From: Sulfurovum sp. XGS-02
GTDB lineage: Bacteria > Campylobacterota > Campylobacteria > Campylobacterales > Sulfurovaceae
NCBI RefSeq assembly: GCF_023213175.1
Contig: NZ_CP093312.1
Coordinates: 124,001 to 188,000, forward strand
Length of the DNA stretch: 64,000 bases
Direction of reading: 5' to 3'
A program made the position numbers and the translations under genes. A model generated the notes under the pieces. That model was not told the origin of the DNA, did not search any database, and worked only from the letters and a program-made list of their open reading frames with translations. This document shows, one piece after another, positions 42,927-54,252 of this stretch (its first letter is position 1; the number at the start of each line of letters is the position of its first letter).

Positions 42927-44752
42927 AAAAACAGTTTATGGAAGACCTGCAGGTCATTTATGACGAACTGCAAAGCAGACAGGCAACGCTTAATGCCTAC
43001 TATGAACTTTTAGATAAGGGACATGACAAAGCAAACGAGATCGTGGATGCTTTTTTAACGCTTATCGATATACCCAGAGATGATGATGCTACGATGGCTG
43101 CACTGACACGTATCGTTAATCTTCGTGAAGATGCCCTGGAGCAGGTATTGGAAAAACAGGGGTGTTCTGAAGATGAGATCAGAGTCAAAAAAGAATTGGC
43201 ATACGGTTTTGTCAGTACGATGCATATCACACGGCATGAAAATTTCATTGCATGGGTGGAGGAGAAGCAGCTTCTTACCCCTTTTTACCGTTCATTGATG
43301 TTGGGTGTACATCATGTCGGTCTTGCTATGAGCGTCTGGCAAAGTCACTGGACACACCATATTCTTTATTCTGTAAACCTTGAGCTCAGTGAAATGTTTC
43401 ATGGTGATGATGCAAAAGTCTTTGAGATGCTTCAGAACGAGTCTCTGTTGGACAGGGATGAGAGCGGATCTGTAGGAGATAGATCCTACTCTGTACTTAA
43501 AAAAGAGGATGGAGAGTATAAAAGCATTGCTTATGCAGAAGCATTTCCTGAAGAGGTGGCACAAGTGACGACAGCACTTGAACAGCTCATTGCACTTTTG
43601 CACCAACATGAAGATGATGTCTTTGATCAAAAAGCGGAATGGATAGCCTATTTTACAGCGCTCAAAATCGCCTTTACACATACGAAAACCGATGAACTCA
43701 TAGGTAAATGGGCAGATGTGGACAGACGCTGGATGGCGGTTACGACACCCTTGCAGGTAGGGCATCCGTTAGAGTATTATGAAGACCATTATAGAAAAGC
43801 TGTTGCGTTGGAATGGGATCTGCGTATTGTCAACCCCAAATTACAAGAAGGATCAAGTACACGTAACAACATTAAACTTTTTGCCTATGAAATGGCAAAA
43901 AATTTTGGTCAAGATGCCTTGCATACGATGAGCAAAAACCTTTTACAGGTTGATGAAACCCAACTCTATATAGGTCAACCCGTTCTTTACTACGGAGCAG
44001 AATTCAATGGTCTTTTCTCGGCACAGGTCGTACCCAATGATGAACAGGTTTCCTCAGAACTTGGGAAAAAGATCTTTGCGTATGCCGACTTTGTCATGGA
44101 GTCTAAAAAATCTAAGCCGATCATGAAACTTTCAGTCGAAACAATGGGTGAAGATTTTGTGAAGGCGCAACGAGAGCTTATTGATACAGATCCCGATCTT
44201 TGGCAAGAGATCTACGATATCTCCACGGTAGGGCATGAGTACGGGCATATCTTATGGATAGATGCAGATACAGAGACCAAGATGAACTGCTCCGGGCAGT
44301 TTAAAAATATCGAAGAGTTTAAAGCCACTTCAGGCGGTTTGATGGCGTTTTTTCATAATGAACGTGAAGCACTTAAAGAGCACATTGTCAATGACCTTGT
44401 TTTCCGTGCAGTGGGGCTAATGGCGTGGCGTGAAGTCGGTGAAGTATTGCCCTATTATTGTGAAGGGTTGATTCATCTTGATATCCTCTTCAGCTCAGGG
44501 GTCATTACCTATGACGGCGAGATACAGATCGACTACAGCAAATATGACAAGATGAAAGAGACCTATCAAAATGCCTATAAAAATCTGGCAGAAAATTATC
44601 TTTCAAAAGTGGATGCAAACCTCTATTTGAGCACCTATGCGCGTAAGGAAAATGGTGTATTTTTACCGGTAAAAGAGGAGATCAGGGCGTTTGTAGAGCA
44701 CTATTACAGAAGATATAAAGAGATAGGTCAGCAAACAACCGTACTCTCCTAA
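42923..44752 (+). CDS. CiaB-like protein with a zinc-metallopeptidase motif
   Basis: 609 residues, close to the length of Campylobacter CiaB, a protein annotated from its link to host-cell invasion. I identify it by overall pattern from memory, so the family name is moderate. What is plain in the sequence is [10 protein letters not shown] (H438-E-Y-G-H442) followed by EEFKAT at 464-469, i.e. HExxH with a glutamate about 22 residues later, a gluzincin-type zinc site. There is no signal peptide. Finding it in a core-metabolic setting, coupled to rdgB by a 4-base overlap, points to a housekeeping peptidase role rather than virulence. Confidence 0.75.
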   Translation: MKKQFMEDLQVIYDELQSRQATLNAYYELLDKGHDKANEIVDAFLTLIDIPRDDDATMAALTRIVNLREDALEQVLEKQGCSEDEIRVKKELAYGFVSTMHITRHENFIAWVEEKQLLTPFYRSLMLGVHHVGLAMSVWQSHWTHHILYSVNLELSEMFHGDDAKVFEMLQNESLLDRDESGSVGDRSYSVLKKEDGEYKSIAYAEAFPEEVAQVTTALEQLIALLHQHEDDVFDQKAEWIAYFTALKIAFTHTKTDELIGKWADVDRRWMAVTTPLQVGHPLEYYEDHYRKAVALEWDLRIVNPKLQEGSSTRNNIKLFAYEMAKNFGQDALHTMSKNLLQVDETQLYIGQPVLYYGAEFNGLFSAQVVPNDEQVSSELGKKIFAYADFVMESKKSKPIMKLSVETMGEDFVKAQRELIDTDPDLWQEIYDISTVGHEYGHILWIDADTETKMNCSGQFKNIEEFKATSGGLMAFFHNEREALKEHIVNDLVFRAVGLMAWREVGEVLPYYCEGLIHLDILFSSGVITYDGEIQIDYSKYDKMKETYQNAYKNLAENYLSKVDANLYLSTYARKENGVFLPVKEEIRAFVEHYYRRYKEIGQQTTVLS

Positions 44753-44831
44753 AAACGGAGCAGAGGGGATCTCCTCCTCTTCTGGTATTATTTAATTATT
44801 CTCCTTCACCATTCTCTAACCTCATTTTGGG

Positions 44832-44837
44832 TATAAT
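44832..44837 (+). promoter_or_regulatory. Putative -10 box for the class V aminotransferase gene
   Basis: TATAAT 48 bases before the start codon at 44885, after a weak hairpin (44768-44783) that follows the CiaB-like gene. Confidence 0.45.
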
Positions 44838-44884
44838 CCACGTAATTATGCCGTCTTCGGAACGGTGACACAGTGAGGATATGT

Positions 44885-45994
44885 ATGCTACTTTTTACCC
44901 CAGGACCTACACCAGTACCGGAGTCTGTACGCCAAGCTATGGCAACACCTACGTTACACCATAGAACACCAGAATTTGAAGCTATTTTTAAAGAGGCTCG
45001 TGAAAGACTTTTAAAGCTTTTCGGGATGGATGAGTGTGTGATGATAGCGTCGTCAGGTACAGGTGCGATGCAAGCATGTATGTTAAACCTGTGCAAGAGC
45101 AAAGCATTGACGGTAAACGCCGGTAAGTTCGGTGAGCGTTTCGGGAAGATCGCTGATGCAATAGGAAGAGACAAAGTGGAGCTTAGCTACGAGTGGAATA
45201 CGCCTTGTTCCGTAGCAGACGTTGAAAATGCTTTGAGCGAGCATGCAGATATCGATGCGATCTTTATACAGGTGTGTGAAAGTGCCGGCGGACTTCGTCA
45301 TCCGGTAGAGGCGATCGCGAAAAGAGCCAAAGAGATCAATCCTGACATCATGATCGTCGCGGACGGTATCACGGCAGTAGGGGTAGAGCCTATCGATGTT
45401 TCGAATATCGATGCATTGGTCACTGGAAGCCAAAAAGCCTTGATGCTTCCTCCCGGCCTTGCAATGATCGGTTTTTCAAATGCAGCTGTAGAGAAGATAG
45501 GCAAAGGGGTAGACTACTACTTCAACCTTGCTTCAGAGATCAAAAAACAGCAGCAGAACACGACAGCATACACGGCTGCGACAACACTGATCATCGGGCT
45601 CAACGCTATCTTTGATGCGATCGATGAAGAGGGGATCGATGCGTTGTATGCAAATACAGCAGCAAGAGCCGCAGCAACACAGGCAGCGCTTGAAGCGATA
45701 GGTTTTTCTATGTATCCTCAAACACCGGCACCCTCTATGAGTACGGTATTCGATGAAGATGCAGAGCCGATACGCAAACTGCTTAAAACGAAGTACGGTG
45801 TAAACATGGCAGGGGGACAGGACCATCTCAAAGGAAAACTTTTCCGTATCAACCAGATGGGTCTTATCCCTGTGTATGAGTCTGCATGGGTAGTCAATGC
45901 TATCGAGCTGGCATTGGCCGATCTGGGGAGAAGAGCGTTTGACGGTACGGCAAGCCGCGTCTTTAACGAAACGTATTTTAAGAAGAGTAATTAG
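44885..45994 (+). CDS. Class V PLP-dependent aminotransferase
   Basis: 369 residues. Starts MLLFTPGPTPVPESVRQAM, typical of the alanine-glyoxylate/serine-pyruvate/phosphoserine-like group. The PLP lysine is in TGSQKALMLPPGLAM, and the Asp contacting the pyridine nitrogen is in VADGITAVGVEPID. I chose the ATG at 44885 since GAGGAT lies 6 bases upstream. The true substrate pair (alanine/glyoxylate, serine/pyruvate or aspartate) cannot be settled from sequence. It leads into hisZ with no gap (TAG then ATG). Confidence 0.88.
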   Translation: MLLFTPGPTPVPESVRQAMATPTLHHRTPEFEAIFKEARERLLKLFGMDECVMIASSGTGAMQACMLNLCKSKALTVNAGKFGERFGKIADAIGRDKVELSYEWNTPCSVADVENALSEHADIDAIFIQVCESAGGLRHPVEAIAKRAKEINPDIMIVADGITAVGVEPIDVSNIDALVTGSQKALMLPPGLAMIGFSNAAVEKIGKGVDYYFNLASEIKKQQQNTTAYTAATTLIIGLNAIFDAIDEEGIDALYANTAARAAATQAALEAIGFSMYPQTPAPSMSTVFDEDAEPIRKLLKTKYGVNMAGGQDHLKGKLFRINQMGLIPVYESAWVVNAIELALADLGRRAFDGTASRVFNETYFKKSN

Positions 45995-46840
45995 ATGATA
46001 TTTGAACACGAGATCCCTAGCGGAAGCAGGCTTTACTTTGGACAAAGCGCCAAGGTAAAAAGAGAGATAGAGAGTATTGCAAGTGAAACATTGGAGAGGC
46101 TTGGATTTGAAGAGATCGTTACACCGCTCTTCTCTTACCACCAGCATGAGTGTTTCGAAGATCAAAAGCTTCTGGTGAGACTCAATGATGCAGAAAATCA
46201 CGAAGTGACCCTGCGTGCTGACTCTACGGCAGATGTGGTACGTATCGTGACAAAGAGACTGGGACGCAGTACAGAGTCTAAAAAATGGTTCTATATCCAG
46301 CCAACAGTGACGTTCCCGACAAAAGAGCAGTATCAGATCGGTGCAGAAGTGATCGACGGCAGTTTTGAGCAGATCGCTGAGACAACGACAACACTTTTAA
46401 AACAGATAGGGGCAGAACCGGTGATGCAGATAGCCAATATCCGTATCCCGCATCTTTTAAATGAAAAATACGGGGTCTCTTTAGAGGTATTGAAATCGAT
46501 GCATGTGGAACAGATCATGGCGGCAGACCTGCCTTGGATCGAACAGCTTGTAAGAATCAATGCCGTCAGTGATCTTGAAGATCTGAGCCCGTTCCCTGAG
46601 GATATCAAAGCGGAACTTGGAAAGATCAAAGAGGCGACAGACAAGGTAGCATACAGCAACATGGTGATCTCTCCGCTCTTCTATGCGAAGATGAGATATT
46701 ATGACTCTTTGACATTCAGAATGTTTGAAGGAAACAGCCTTTTGGCAATGGGCGGAATATACACCATAGACGGTGTAGAAGCAGCAGGATTTGCACTCTA
46801 TACAGATGAGTGTATCAGTAATAAAATGAACAGAGGATAG
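45995..46840 (+). CDS. hisZ: ATP phosphoribosyltransferase regulatory subunit (HisZ-like)
   Basis: 281 residues resembling the catalytic core of histidyl-tRNA synthetase without the tRNA-binding domain. Class II motif 1-like segment near the N-terminus (LERLGFEEIVTPLFSY), motif 2-like LRADSTADVVRIV with WFYIQPTV, and motif 3-like region near EGNSLLAMGGIY. HisZ works with the short form of HisG in the first step of histidine synthesis. hisG is not in this window. It lies directly upstream of purA (5-base gap). Confidence 0.8.
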   Translation: MIFEHEIPSGSRLYFGQSAKVKREIESIASETLERLGFEEIVTPLFSYHQHECFEDQKLLVRLNDAENHEVTLRADSTADVVRIVTKRLGRSTESKKWFYIQPTVTFPTKEQYQIGAEVIDGSFEQIAETTTTLLKQIGAEPVMQIANIRIPHLLNEKYGVSLEVLKSMHVEQIMAADLPWIEQLVRINAVSDLEDLSPFPEDIKAELGKIKEATDKVAYSNMVISPLFYAKMRYYDSLTFRMFEGNSLLAMGGIYTIDGVEAAGFALYTDECISNKMNRG

Positions 46841-46845
46841 GGTAG

Positions 46846-48096
<1,251 letters not shown>

Positions 48097-48112
48097 TAAA
48101 TAAGGGGTAGCA

Positions 48113-48664
48113 ATGAGATTAAAACCACAACAGACAGGGTATGTAGCAACAAAAATAGGAATAGATCTAGCCAATGCACCTTTTATCACTCTGCCAAAAG
48201 GAAGAGAGGCAGTGGTTGCTGCAGCAAAAAAGATTATAGATGAAAATCTTGAAAAAGAACGTGCGCTTGACGAAAAGGTCAAAAAGATCCTTGATGAGAA
48301 TTATGATGAGATAGAGTTCCAGCATGCGGACGAGAGACAACTCTTTTTTATGATCAAGAAGAAAATGGCTCCTGAATATGGTGTGATCATGAACTATGAT
48401 GACAGATACAATGACCTGGCACATTTGATCTTGGATGAATTGTATGAAAACTACCTTGCAGAATATACAGTGAATGAAAACCAGGTGAAGAATGTGATCT
48501 TTAAATCTTTCAAAGCCTTTGCAGATGCCTATGATGAGATAGACGATATTGTATATACAAAGATCAAAGGTATGGAGAAAGAAGTGATCCCTGGTTCTCA
48601 GGATTATGAACTACTCTATGAAAGATTGTATCAGGAAGAACTTTCAAAGAGAGGTATGCTGTAA
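48113..48664 (+). CDS. DUF507 family protein
   Basis: 183 residues, mostly helical and acidic. MRLKPQQTGYVATKIGIDL at the start, charged helices DENLEKERALDEKVKKILDE and a tail QEELSKRGML are the DUF507 pattern. It has no known function. It lies between purA (16-base gap) and carA (1-base overlap, TAATG), an arrangement of nucleotide-related genes, though that is no proof of function. Confidence 0.85.
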   Translation: MRLKPQQTGYVATKIGIDLANAPFITLPKGREAVVAAAKKIIDENLEKERALDEKVKKILDENYDEIEFQHADERQLFFMIKKKMAPEYGVIMNYDDRYNDLAHLILDELYENYLAEYTVNENQVKNVIFKSFKAFADAYDEIDDIVYTKIKGMEKEVIPGSQDYELLYERLYQEELSKRGML

Positions 48665-49782
48665 TGAGTAAAATATCTTTGTATTTTGAAAACGGATTGA
48701 TGCTTGAAGCAAACAGTTTTGGTGCAGAGGGTACAGCAGTAGGAGAGATCGTATTTAATACCTCTTTGACAGGATACCAGGAGATCACGACAGACCCTTC
48801 TTATGCAGGACAGTTTGTGACATTTACGACACCTGAGATAGGCAATGTAGGATGTAATGCTCAAGATATGGAGAGTAAAGGTGCCTACTGTAAAGGTATC
48901 ATCGTACGCAGTTATCAGGACCGTCCTTCCAACTTTAGATGTGAAGAGACTTTGGCAGCGTTGCTGAAAAGAGAGAATGTACTGGGTATCACGGACATAG
49001 ATACGCGTTTTTTAACAAAAATGCTCAGGGATGAAGGTGCGATGATGATGGTGGCCTCCACGGAGATCCATGACGAAGATGGGTTGAAAAAAGTATTGGA
49101 GTCTTCGCCGCGTATTGAAGAGGTGAATTATATTGAACAGGTGAGTACAAAAGAGAGTTATATCCATCCTGAAGGACGTTACAATACCAAGACATTCCAG
49201 TATGATGCGCCCAATACCACAAAAAAGATCATTGCACTCGATTTTGGTGTTAAAAGAAATATCCTTAATGAACTGACCCATGCAGGTATGGAAGTGACGG
49301 TGGTACCAAACTCTATATCAGCCGAGGAGATCATTACGCAATTTGATGCAAAAGAGATTGATGGGGTTTTCCTTTCCAATGGACCCGGTGACCCGCTTAT
49401 TTTAAAAGATGAACACGAGAAGATCAAGAAACTGATCGCCCGTAAAGTGCCGATATTCGGTATCTGTCTTGGGCATCAGTTGCTTTCTATCTCGCATGGC
49501 TACGATACATACAAACTGAAGTTCGGACACCATGGTGGAAATCACCCTGTGAGCAACGTTGTAACAGGTACAGTGGAGATCACGGCACAAAACCACAACT
49601 ATAATGTACCCGATAACATTACTGAAGTGGCGACTGTCACACATATGAACCTTTTTGACAATACGATAGAGGGTCTCAAATACAATGACTCTCCGACCAT
49701 GTCGGTACAGCATCACCCTGAAGCGAGTCCCGGACCGCATGAGAGTGCTTATATCTTCGGCGAATTTGCCAAAATGCTGTAA
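48664..49782 (+). CDS. carA: Carbamoyl phosphate synthase small subunit
   Basis: Glutamine amidotransferase subunit providing ammonia for carbamoyl phosphate (pyrimidines, arginine). 372 residues. N-terminal LYFENGLMLEANSFGAEG and TSLTGYQEITTDPSYAGQ; nucleophile cysteine in GICLGHQLLS, His/Glu in QHHPEASPGPHE. carB is not adjacent; ddl follows 9 bases later. Confidence 0.96.
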   Translation: MSKISLYFENGLMLEANSFGAEGTAVGEIVFNTSLTGYQEITTDPSYAGQFVTFTTPEIGNVGCNAQDMESKGAYCKGIIVRSYQDRPSNFRCEETLAALLKRENVLGITDIDTRFLTKMLRDEGAMMMVASTEIHDEDGLKKVLESSPRIEEVNYIEQVSTKESYIHPEGRYNTKTFQYDAPNTTKKIIALDFGVKRNILNELTHAGMEVTVVPNSISAEEIITQFDAKEIDGVFLSNGPGDPLILKDEHEKIKKLIARKVPIFGICLGHQLLSISHGYDTYKLKFGHHGGNHPVSNVVTGTVEITAQNHNYNVPDNITEVATVTHMNLFDNTIEGLKYNDSPTMSVQHHPEASPGPHESAYIFGEFAKML

Positions 49783-49791
49783 GGAAGAGAG

Positions 49792-50832
49792 ATGAAAATA
49801 GCGATATTGTTTGGTGGATCCAGTTTTGAGCATGAGATCAGCATCGTCTCTGCCATTACAATGAAAAAGGTCTTAAAAAATGCTACGCTTGTGTACATCT
49901 TTGTCAGCAGCGATAGAAAATTTTATCTTATGGATACAGAGAAGATAAATTCTAAACTCTTTTCATCGGGTGAATATAAAAAATCCAAAGCATTGACGCT
50001 TACAAATGGCGGTTTTCAGATAGACGGCATGTTTGGAAGCAAGCGTGTTGATTTTGATGTGGCGCTGAACCTTATTCATGGAAGAGATGGAGAGGATGGA
50101 AAGATAGCGTCATTGATGGAGTTCTACAGTATTCCTTTCATTTCTCCTCGTATAGAAGCTTCGGCCCTCTCTTATAATAAACTCTATACTAAATTTTTAG
50201 CAGAAAGTTTAGGTGTAAAAACAGTACCTTACGAATATCTTTCTAAAAATGATGAGAGAAAGATCTCCATGGCGTACCCTGTGATCATCAAGCCGGTCCG
50301 TTTGGGCTCGAGCATTGGTGTAAGTATCGTAAAAGAAGCTTCCGAGCTTGATTATGCGCTTGATGTGGCATTTGAATTTGACACAGAAGTGATCATAGAA
50401 CCTTTTATCGAAGGGGTAAAAGAGTTCAACCAGGCAGGCTCATATACGGATGAGTGGGAACTTTCCATAGTGGAAGAGCCGCACAAAGAAGAGTTCTTGG
50501 ATTTTGAAAAAAAATATATGGACTTCTCCAGAGATTCTCAGGTTTTGGCAGCGGATATTTCAGATGCGCTGAAAGTAAAGATCCAAGAGAGTTTCAAAAA
50601 GATCTATGATCCCCTTTTCAGAGGAAGTATCATCCGATGTGACTTTTTTGTTGTAGAGGGCGAAGTACTTCTCAACGAGATCAATCCTATTCCGGGTTCA
50701 ATGGCCAACTATCTCTTCGAAGATTTTGAAGGCTTGGTAGGTAGACTCTCAAAAAACCTGCCTAAAGAACAAAATATAGCGGTAGACTACCAATATATCC
50801 ACTCTATCCAAAGTGCAAAAGGCAAAGCCTAA
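49792..50832 (+). CDS. ddl: D-alanine--D-alanine ligase
   Basis: ATP-grasp ligase making the D-Ala-D-Ala dipeptide for peptidoglycan. 346 residues. LFGGSSFEHEISIVSA at the N-terminus, HGRDGEDG, the ATP-grasp lysine region IIKPVRLGSSIGVSIV and the metal-binding LLNEINPIPGSMANYLF. Downstream is a hairpin and an AT-rich gap of about 290 bases before the oxidase cluster. Confidence 0.95.
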   Translation: MKIAILFGGSSFEHEISIVSAITMKKVLKNATLVYIFVSSDRKFYLMDTEKINSKLFSSGEYKKSKALTLTNGGFQIDGMFGSKRVDFDVALNLIHGRDGEDGKIASLMEFYSIPFISPRIEASALSYNKLYTKFLAESLGVKTVPYEYLSKNDERKISMAYPVIIKPVRLGSSIGVSIVKEASELDYALDVAFEFDTEVIIEPFIEGVKEFNQAGSYTDEWELSIVEEPHKEEFLDFEKKYMDFSRDSQVLAADISDALKVKIQESFKKIYDPLFRGSIIRCDFFVVEGEVLLNEINPIPGSMANYLFEDFEGLVGRLSKNLPKEQNIAVDYQYIHSIQSAKGKA

Positions 50833-50886
50833 ACTTTCTGACGATACGCGTAACAGTATCATTATCCACTCTATCAAAATACCTAT

Positions 50887-50906
50887 GGGGAAGTTCAAAC
50901 TTTCCC
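50887..50906 (+). terminator. Hairpin after ddl
   Basis: 8-bp stem (one G-U pair) GGGGAAGT/ACTTTCCC with a TCAA loop, 54 bases after the stop; followed by TTAACAT rather than a T-run. The rest of the gap to 51120 is AT-rich and shows no ORF. Confidence 0.45.
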
Positions 50907-51120
50907 TTAACATAAGCCTTCTACAAATATAAATCACCCCATATAATATAAAAAATTATAAAATCTTATATTTAAATAAAAAAATTACTTTCTGTAACTT
51001 AAAAGTCTTATTTATCAAATAAATATAGTTTAATCAATATTTTTTCATTGCGATTTAAGTGATTGTGGCATAAAATTGTTCGTATTTTTTACAAATATAG
51101 ACAAGAATGGGGGAGTGTAG

Positions 51121-51915
51121 ATGAAGAAAATTGTGATGTTTGTAGTACTGTTTCTAACTGTACTACAAGCAGAGTCTTTGGGCGTAAATGAAAAGTTGGG
51201 TGAATATGTTCCACTTGATTTAACATTTATCGATGAAGACGGAAAAAGTAGAACACTCAAAGAGTATATGGATGGGAAACCTACGATCATCTCTTTAAAC
51301 TACTTTAGATGTGCAGGTATCTGTACACCACAACTTGAAGATATGGCAAAAATGCTGTCTAAACTTGACTTGGCTGAAAATACTGACTACAAAGCGTTGA
51401 CCATCAGTTTTGCACCGGATGAAACACCACCATTGGCAAAAGCAAAAAGAAAAACGATGCTAGACGCAATGACCAGACCCTACGTGAAGGATGCATGGCA
51501 CTTTTTACTCAGTGAAAACAACTCTTCGGCTATTTTGGCTGACAAAGTTGGATTTACGTATAAAAAGGAAGTATCCCAAGCAGGTGTGGTTGAGTGGATT
51601 CATGCTGCAACATTGATCATTATTTCACCGGAAGGGAAGATCACACGTTACCTTAATGGTATCGAACAACTTCCTTTTGATGTGAAAATGGCAGTGTTGG
51701 AGTCAGCACAGGGAAAGGTTGGACCGACCATAGCTAAAACTTTACTTTACTGTTTCGCATACGATCCAAAAGGCAAAACCTATGTGTTTGCCTGGGAGAA
51801 GATAGCAGCAACAGTAATATTGACGATTACAATTATCTTTTTTATCTGGCTTATCAAAGCAGGGAGAAGAGATCAAGAAGAACATCTAAATCAAAGGAGA
51901 GACATAGATGAGTAA
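51121..51915 (+). CDS. SCO1/SenC-family copper chaperone
   Basis: 264 residues, exported by an N-terminal signal (MKKIVMFVVLFLTVLQAES). Copper-binding C64-x3-C68 (FRCAGICTPQ) and H161 (EWIHAATL) are intact. Unusually there is also a C-terminal membrane helix (about residues 222-246). SCO proteins deliver copper to the CuA site of cytochrome oxidase subunit II. That suits its place as first gene of the cox cluster; it overlaps coxA by 8 bases (ATGAGTAA). Confidence 0.9.
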   Translation: MKKIVMFVVLFLTVLQAESLGVNEKLGEYVPLDLTFIDEDGKSRTLKEYMDGKPTIISLNYFRCAGICTPQLEDMAKMLSKLDLAENTDYKALTISFAPDETPPLAKAKRKTMLDAMTRPYVKDAWHFLLSENNSSAILADKVGFTYKKEVSQAGVVEWIHAATLIIISPEGKITRYLNGIEQLPFDVKMAVLESAQGKVGPTIAKTLLYCFAYDPKGKTYVFAWEKIAATVILTITIIFFIWLIKAGRRDQEEHLNQRRDIDE

Positions 51916-53563
51916 AACTTATTTCGACGAAACACACTGTGCCATCGGGCACCCTAAGAGTACATTCATGCAATGGATGCTTACGATCGACCATAAAAGA
52001 ATCGGTATTATGTATGCAGCTGTCATGTTTGTATTCTTTTTTGTAGCTGTATTTACAGCATTTGCAATGAGACTTGAACTGTTTGCACCAGGGGGACAGT
52101 ATATGGATGGAGACACCTTTAACCAGGCCTTCACACTACATGGTGTAATTATGATCTTCCTTTTTATTATCCCGGGGATCCCTGCGATATTTGGAAACAT
52201 CGTTATGCCATTGATGATCGGTGCGAAAGATGTATCTTTCCCAAGATTGAACTGGTTTACGTTCTGGCTCTATATTGCGGGTTGTTGTATTGCACTTGCA
52301 TCACTATTTATAGGTGAAGGTGTAGCCGATACAGGTTGGACATTCTATGCACCATACTCAATGAATACAGGAACAAACGTTATTATGGCGCTTGTGGCTG
52401 CATTTGTTCTTGGTTTTGCTTCTATTCTTACTGGACTTAACTTTCTTGTTACGATCCACAGACTTAGAGCTCCGGGTATGACTTTCTTTAAAATGCCACT
52501 GTTTGTATGGGGTATCTACGCAACGGCATGGATCCAGCTTCTTGCAACACCGGTTGTGGGTATTACGCTTGTATTAGCTATTTTGGAAAAATATTTTGGT
52601 ATCGGTATCTTTGATCCGGCTAAAGGGGGAGACCCGGTATTGTTCCAACACCTGTTCTGGATCTACTCTCACCCGGCTGTTTATCTTATGATTCTTCCTG
52701 CATTCGGTATTATGTCTGAAATTATTCCTACTTTCTCAAGAAAAGAGGTATTCGGATATAGAACGATCGCTCTTTCATCAGCATCAATTGCAGGTATCGG
52801 TTATCTTGTATGGGGTCACCACCTTTATACATCTGGTATGTCAGATATTGCTAAAACTGTATTCTCATTCCTGACTTTCTTTGTTGCTATTCCAACAGGT
52901 GTAAAGTTCTATGACTGGGTTGCTACAATGTATCAAGGTAAGATCGTTCTTTCAACACCAATGATCTGGGCATTAGGAACAATCATTACATTTGCGATCG
53001 GTGGTATTACAGGGGTTACTATTACAATGATCGGTATGGACGTTCACTTGCAAGATACTTACTATACAGTGGCACACTTCCATTACGCAATTCTTGGTGG
53101 GGTTGTATTCTTGCTGTTTGCTGGTATGCACTATTGGTTCCCGCTTGTAACAGGTAAAATGTACAACGAAACAAAAGCAAAAATCGCTTTCTATCTTAAT
53201 TTTATTGGATTTAACCTACTATGGTTCCCAATGTTCATTGCTGGTTACTACGGTATGCCAAGACGTTATTTTGACTACTTACCGGAATTTGAAATCTATC
53301 ACCAAATCTCATTTGTAGGAGCAGTGATCTTTATTGCTGGTCTAATCTATATGTTCTGGGTATTCTTTAAAGGTTGGACAAAAGGTGAGGCAACTACGCC
53401 TAACCCATGGAATGCAACAACACTTGAGTGGCACTTACCAACATCACCACCACCGCTAGAGAACCACTCTAAAGTACCATATGTAGATTTTGATCCATAT
53501 GAGTATAAACATGGTGAGCCAGTGGTTAAATTTAATTATGAAACGATGCAAAGGATAGACTAA
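51908..53563 (+). CDS. coxA: Haem-copper oxidase subunit I, A2 type
   Basis: 551 residues, about 12 membrane helices. The proton-channel region reads IYSHPAVYLMILP, the YSHP variant that defines A2-type oxidases and lacks the GHPEVY glutamate of A1 types. Copper B/haem ligands are in HPAVY, WGHHLYTSG and VAHFHYAILGG; the K-channel lysine is in PTGVKFYDW; low-spin haem ligand is in TLHGVIMIF. It is the catalytic subunit of a quinol- or cytochrome-c-oxidising complex; the haem-c-bearing CoxB here favours cytochrome c/quinol-complex electron donors. The stop overlaps coxC as TAATG. Confidence 0.95.
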   Translation: MSKTYFDETHCAIGHPKSTFMQWMLTIDHKRIGIMYAAVMFVFFFVAVFTAFAMRLELFAPGGQYMDGDTFNQAFTLHGVIMIFLFIIPGIPAIFGNIVMPLMIGAKDVSFPRLNWFTFWLYIAGCCIALASLFIGEGVADTGWTFYAPYSMNTGTNVIMALVAAFVLGFASILTGLNFLVTIHRLRAPGMTFFKMPLFVWGIYATAWIQLLATPVVGITLVLAILEKYFGIGIFDPAKGGDPVLFQHLFWIYSHPAVYLMILPAFGIMSEIIPTFSRKEVFGYRTIALSSASIAGIGYLVWGHHLYTSGMSDIAKTVFSFLTFFVAIPTGVKFYDWVATMYQGKIVLSTPMIWALGTIITFAIGGITGVTITMIGMDVHLQDTYYTVAHFHYAILGGVVFLLFAGMHYWFPLVTGKMYNETKAKIAFYLNFIGFNLLWFPMFIAGYYGMPRRYFDYLPEFEIYHQISFVGAVIFIAGLIYMFWVFFKGWTKGEATTPNPWNATTLEWHLPTSPPPLENHSKVPYVDFDPYEYKHGEPVVKFNYETMQRID

Positions 53564-54252
53564 TGGGACACGAATACGTACCTGAGATCGCGATCGATCG
53601 CGATGGGAATCAACACGAAGTACAAGGTTGGCAAGGTGATTATTACGGCGGGAAACTAGGTTTCTGGCTGTTCATGCTCACAGAAGTAATGATGTTTGGA
53701 GCAATGTTTCTCTCATTGGCTTACTATAATTCATTGCACCCGCAAGACTTTTTAGATGCATCTGCAGGATTGAACAGACTATTGGGTGGTACGAATACAG
53801 TGATTCTACTTGTTTCAGCACTTACAATGGGACTAGGGTTACTTAGAATGAGAGCCGGTGATGTAAAAGGTTCTAAGCTTATGATCTGGGCAACTATTCT
53901 TTTGGCAGTTGCTTTCTTGGTGATCAAAGGATTTGAATGGACTGCTGAATACCATCACGGTATCTTCTTGATGCATGACAAACTATTGCCTGAGTCATCT
54001 TTACCATTTGGTCAGAAATTATTCTATGGTCTTTACTTTGCAATGACTGGTCTCCACGGATTCCACATTATCATTGGTATCGGTCTTATGCTATGGTTAC
54101 TTAAAAGAATCAATGCGGGTAAAGTAAGCACAGAGCATCATATTTTACACTGGAACATCGCACTATATTGGGATATCGTACACCTTATTTGGGTATTCGT
54201 ATTCCCTTATTTCTATATGATCGGAGCAGGAGGAGCTACAGGTGGACACTAA
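53563..54252 (+). CDS. coxC: Haem-copper oxidase subunit III
   Basis: 229 residues with about five to seven membrane helices, family features GKLGFWLFMLTEVMMFGAMF and TGLHGFHIIIGIGLMLW, and HWNIALYWDIVHLIWVFVFP at the C-terminus. It is a non-catalytic subunit supporting proton uptake and stability. It overlaps coxA by one base and coxD by 11. Confidence 0.94.
   Translation: MGHEYVPEIAIDRDGNQHEVQGWQGDYYGGKLGFWLFMLTEVMMFGAMFLSLAYYNSLHPQDFLDASAGLNRLLGGTNTVILLVSALTMGLGLLRMRAGDVKGSKLMIWATILLAVAFLVIKGFEWTAEYHHGIFLMHDKLLPESSLPFGQKLFYGLYFAMTGLHGFHIIIGIGLMLWLLKRINAGKVSTEHHILHWNIALYWDIVHLIWVFVFPYFYMIGAGGATGGH

Noticed and set aside
44760-44790. Strong terminator after the CiaB-like gene
   Set aside because: Only a 7-bp imperfect stem (AGAGGGG with a CTCCTCT-type partner) without a T-run; too weak to list.
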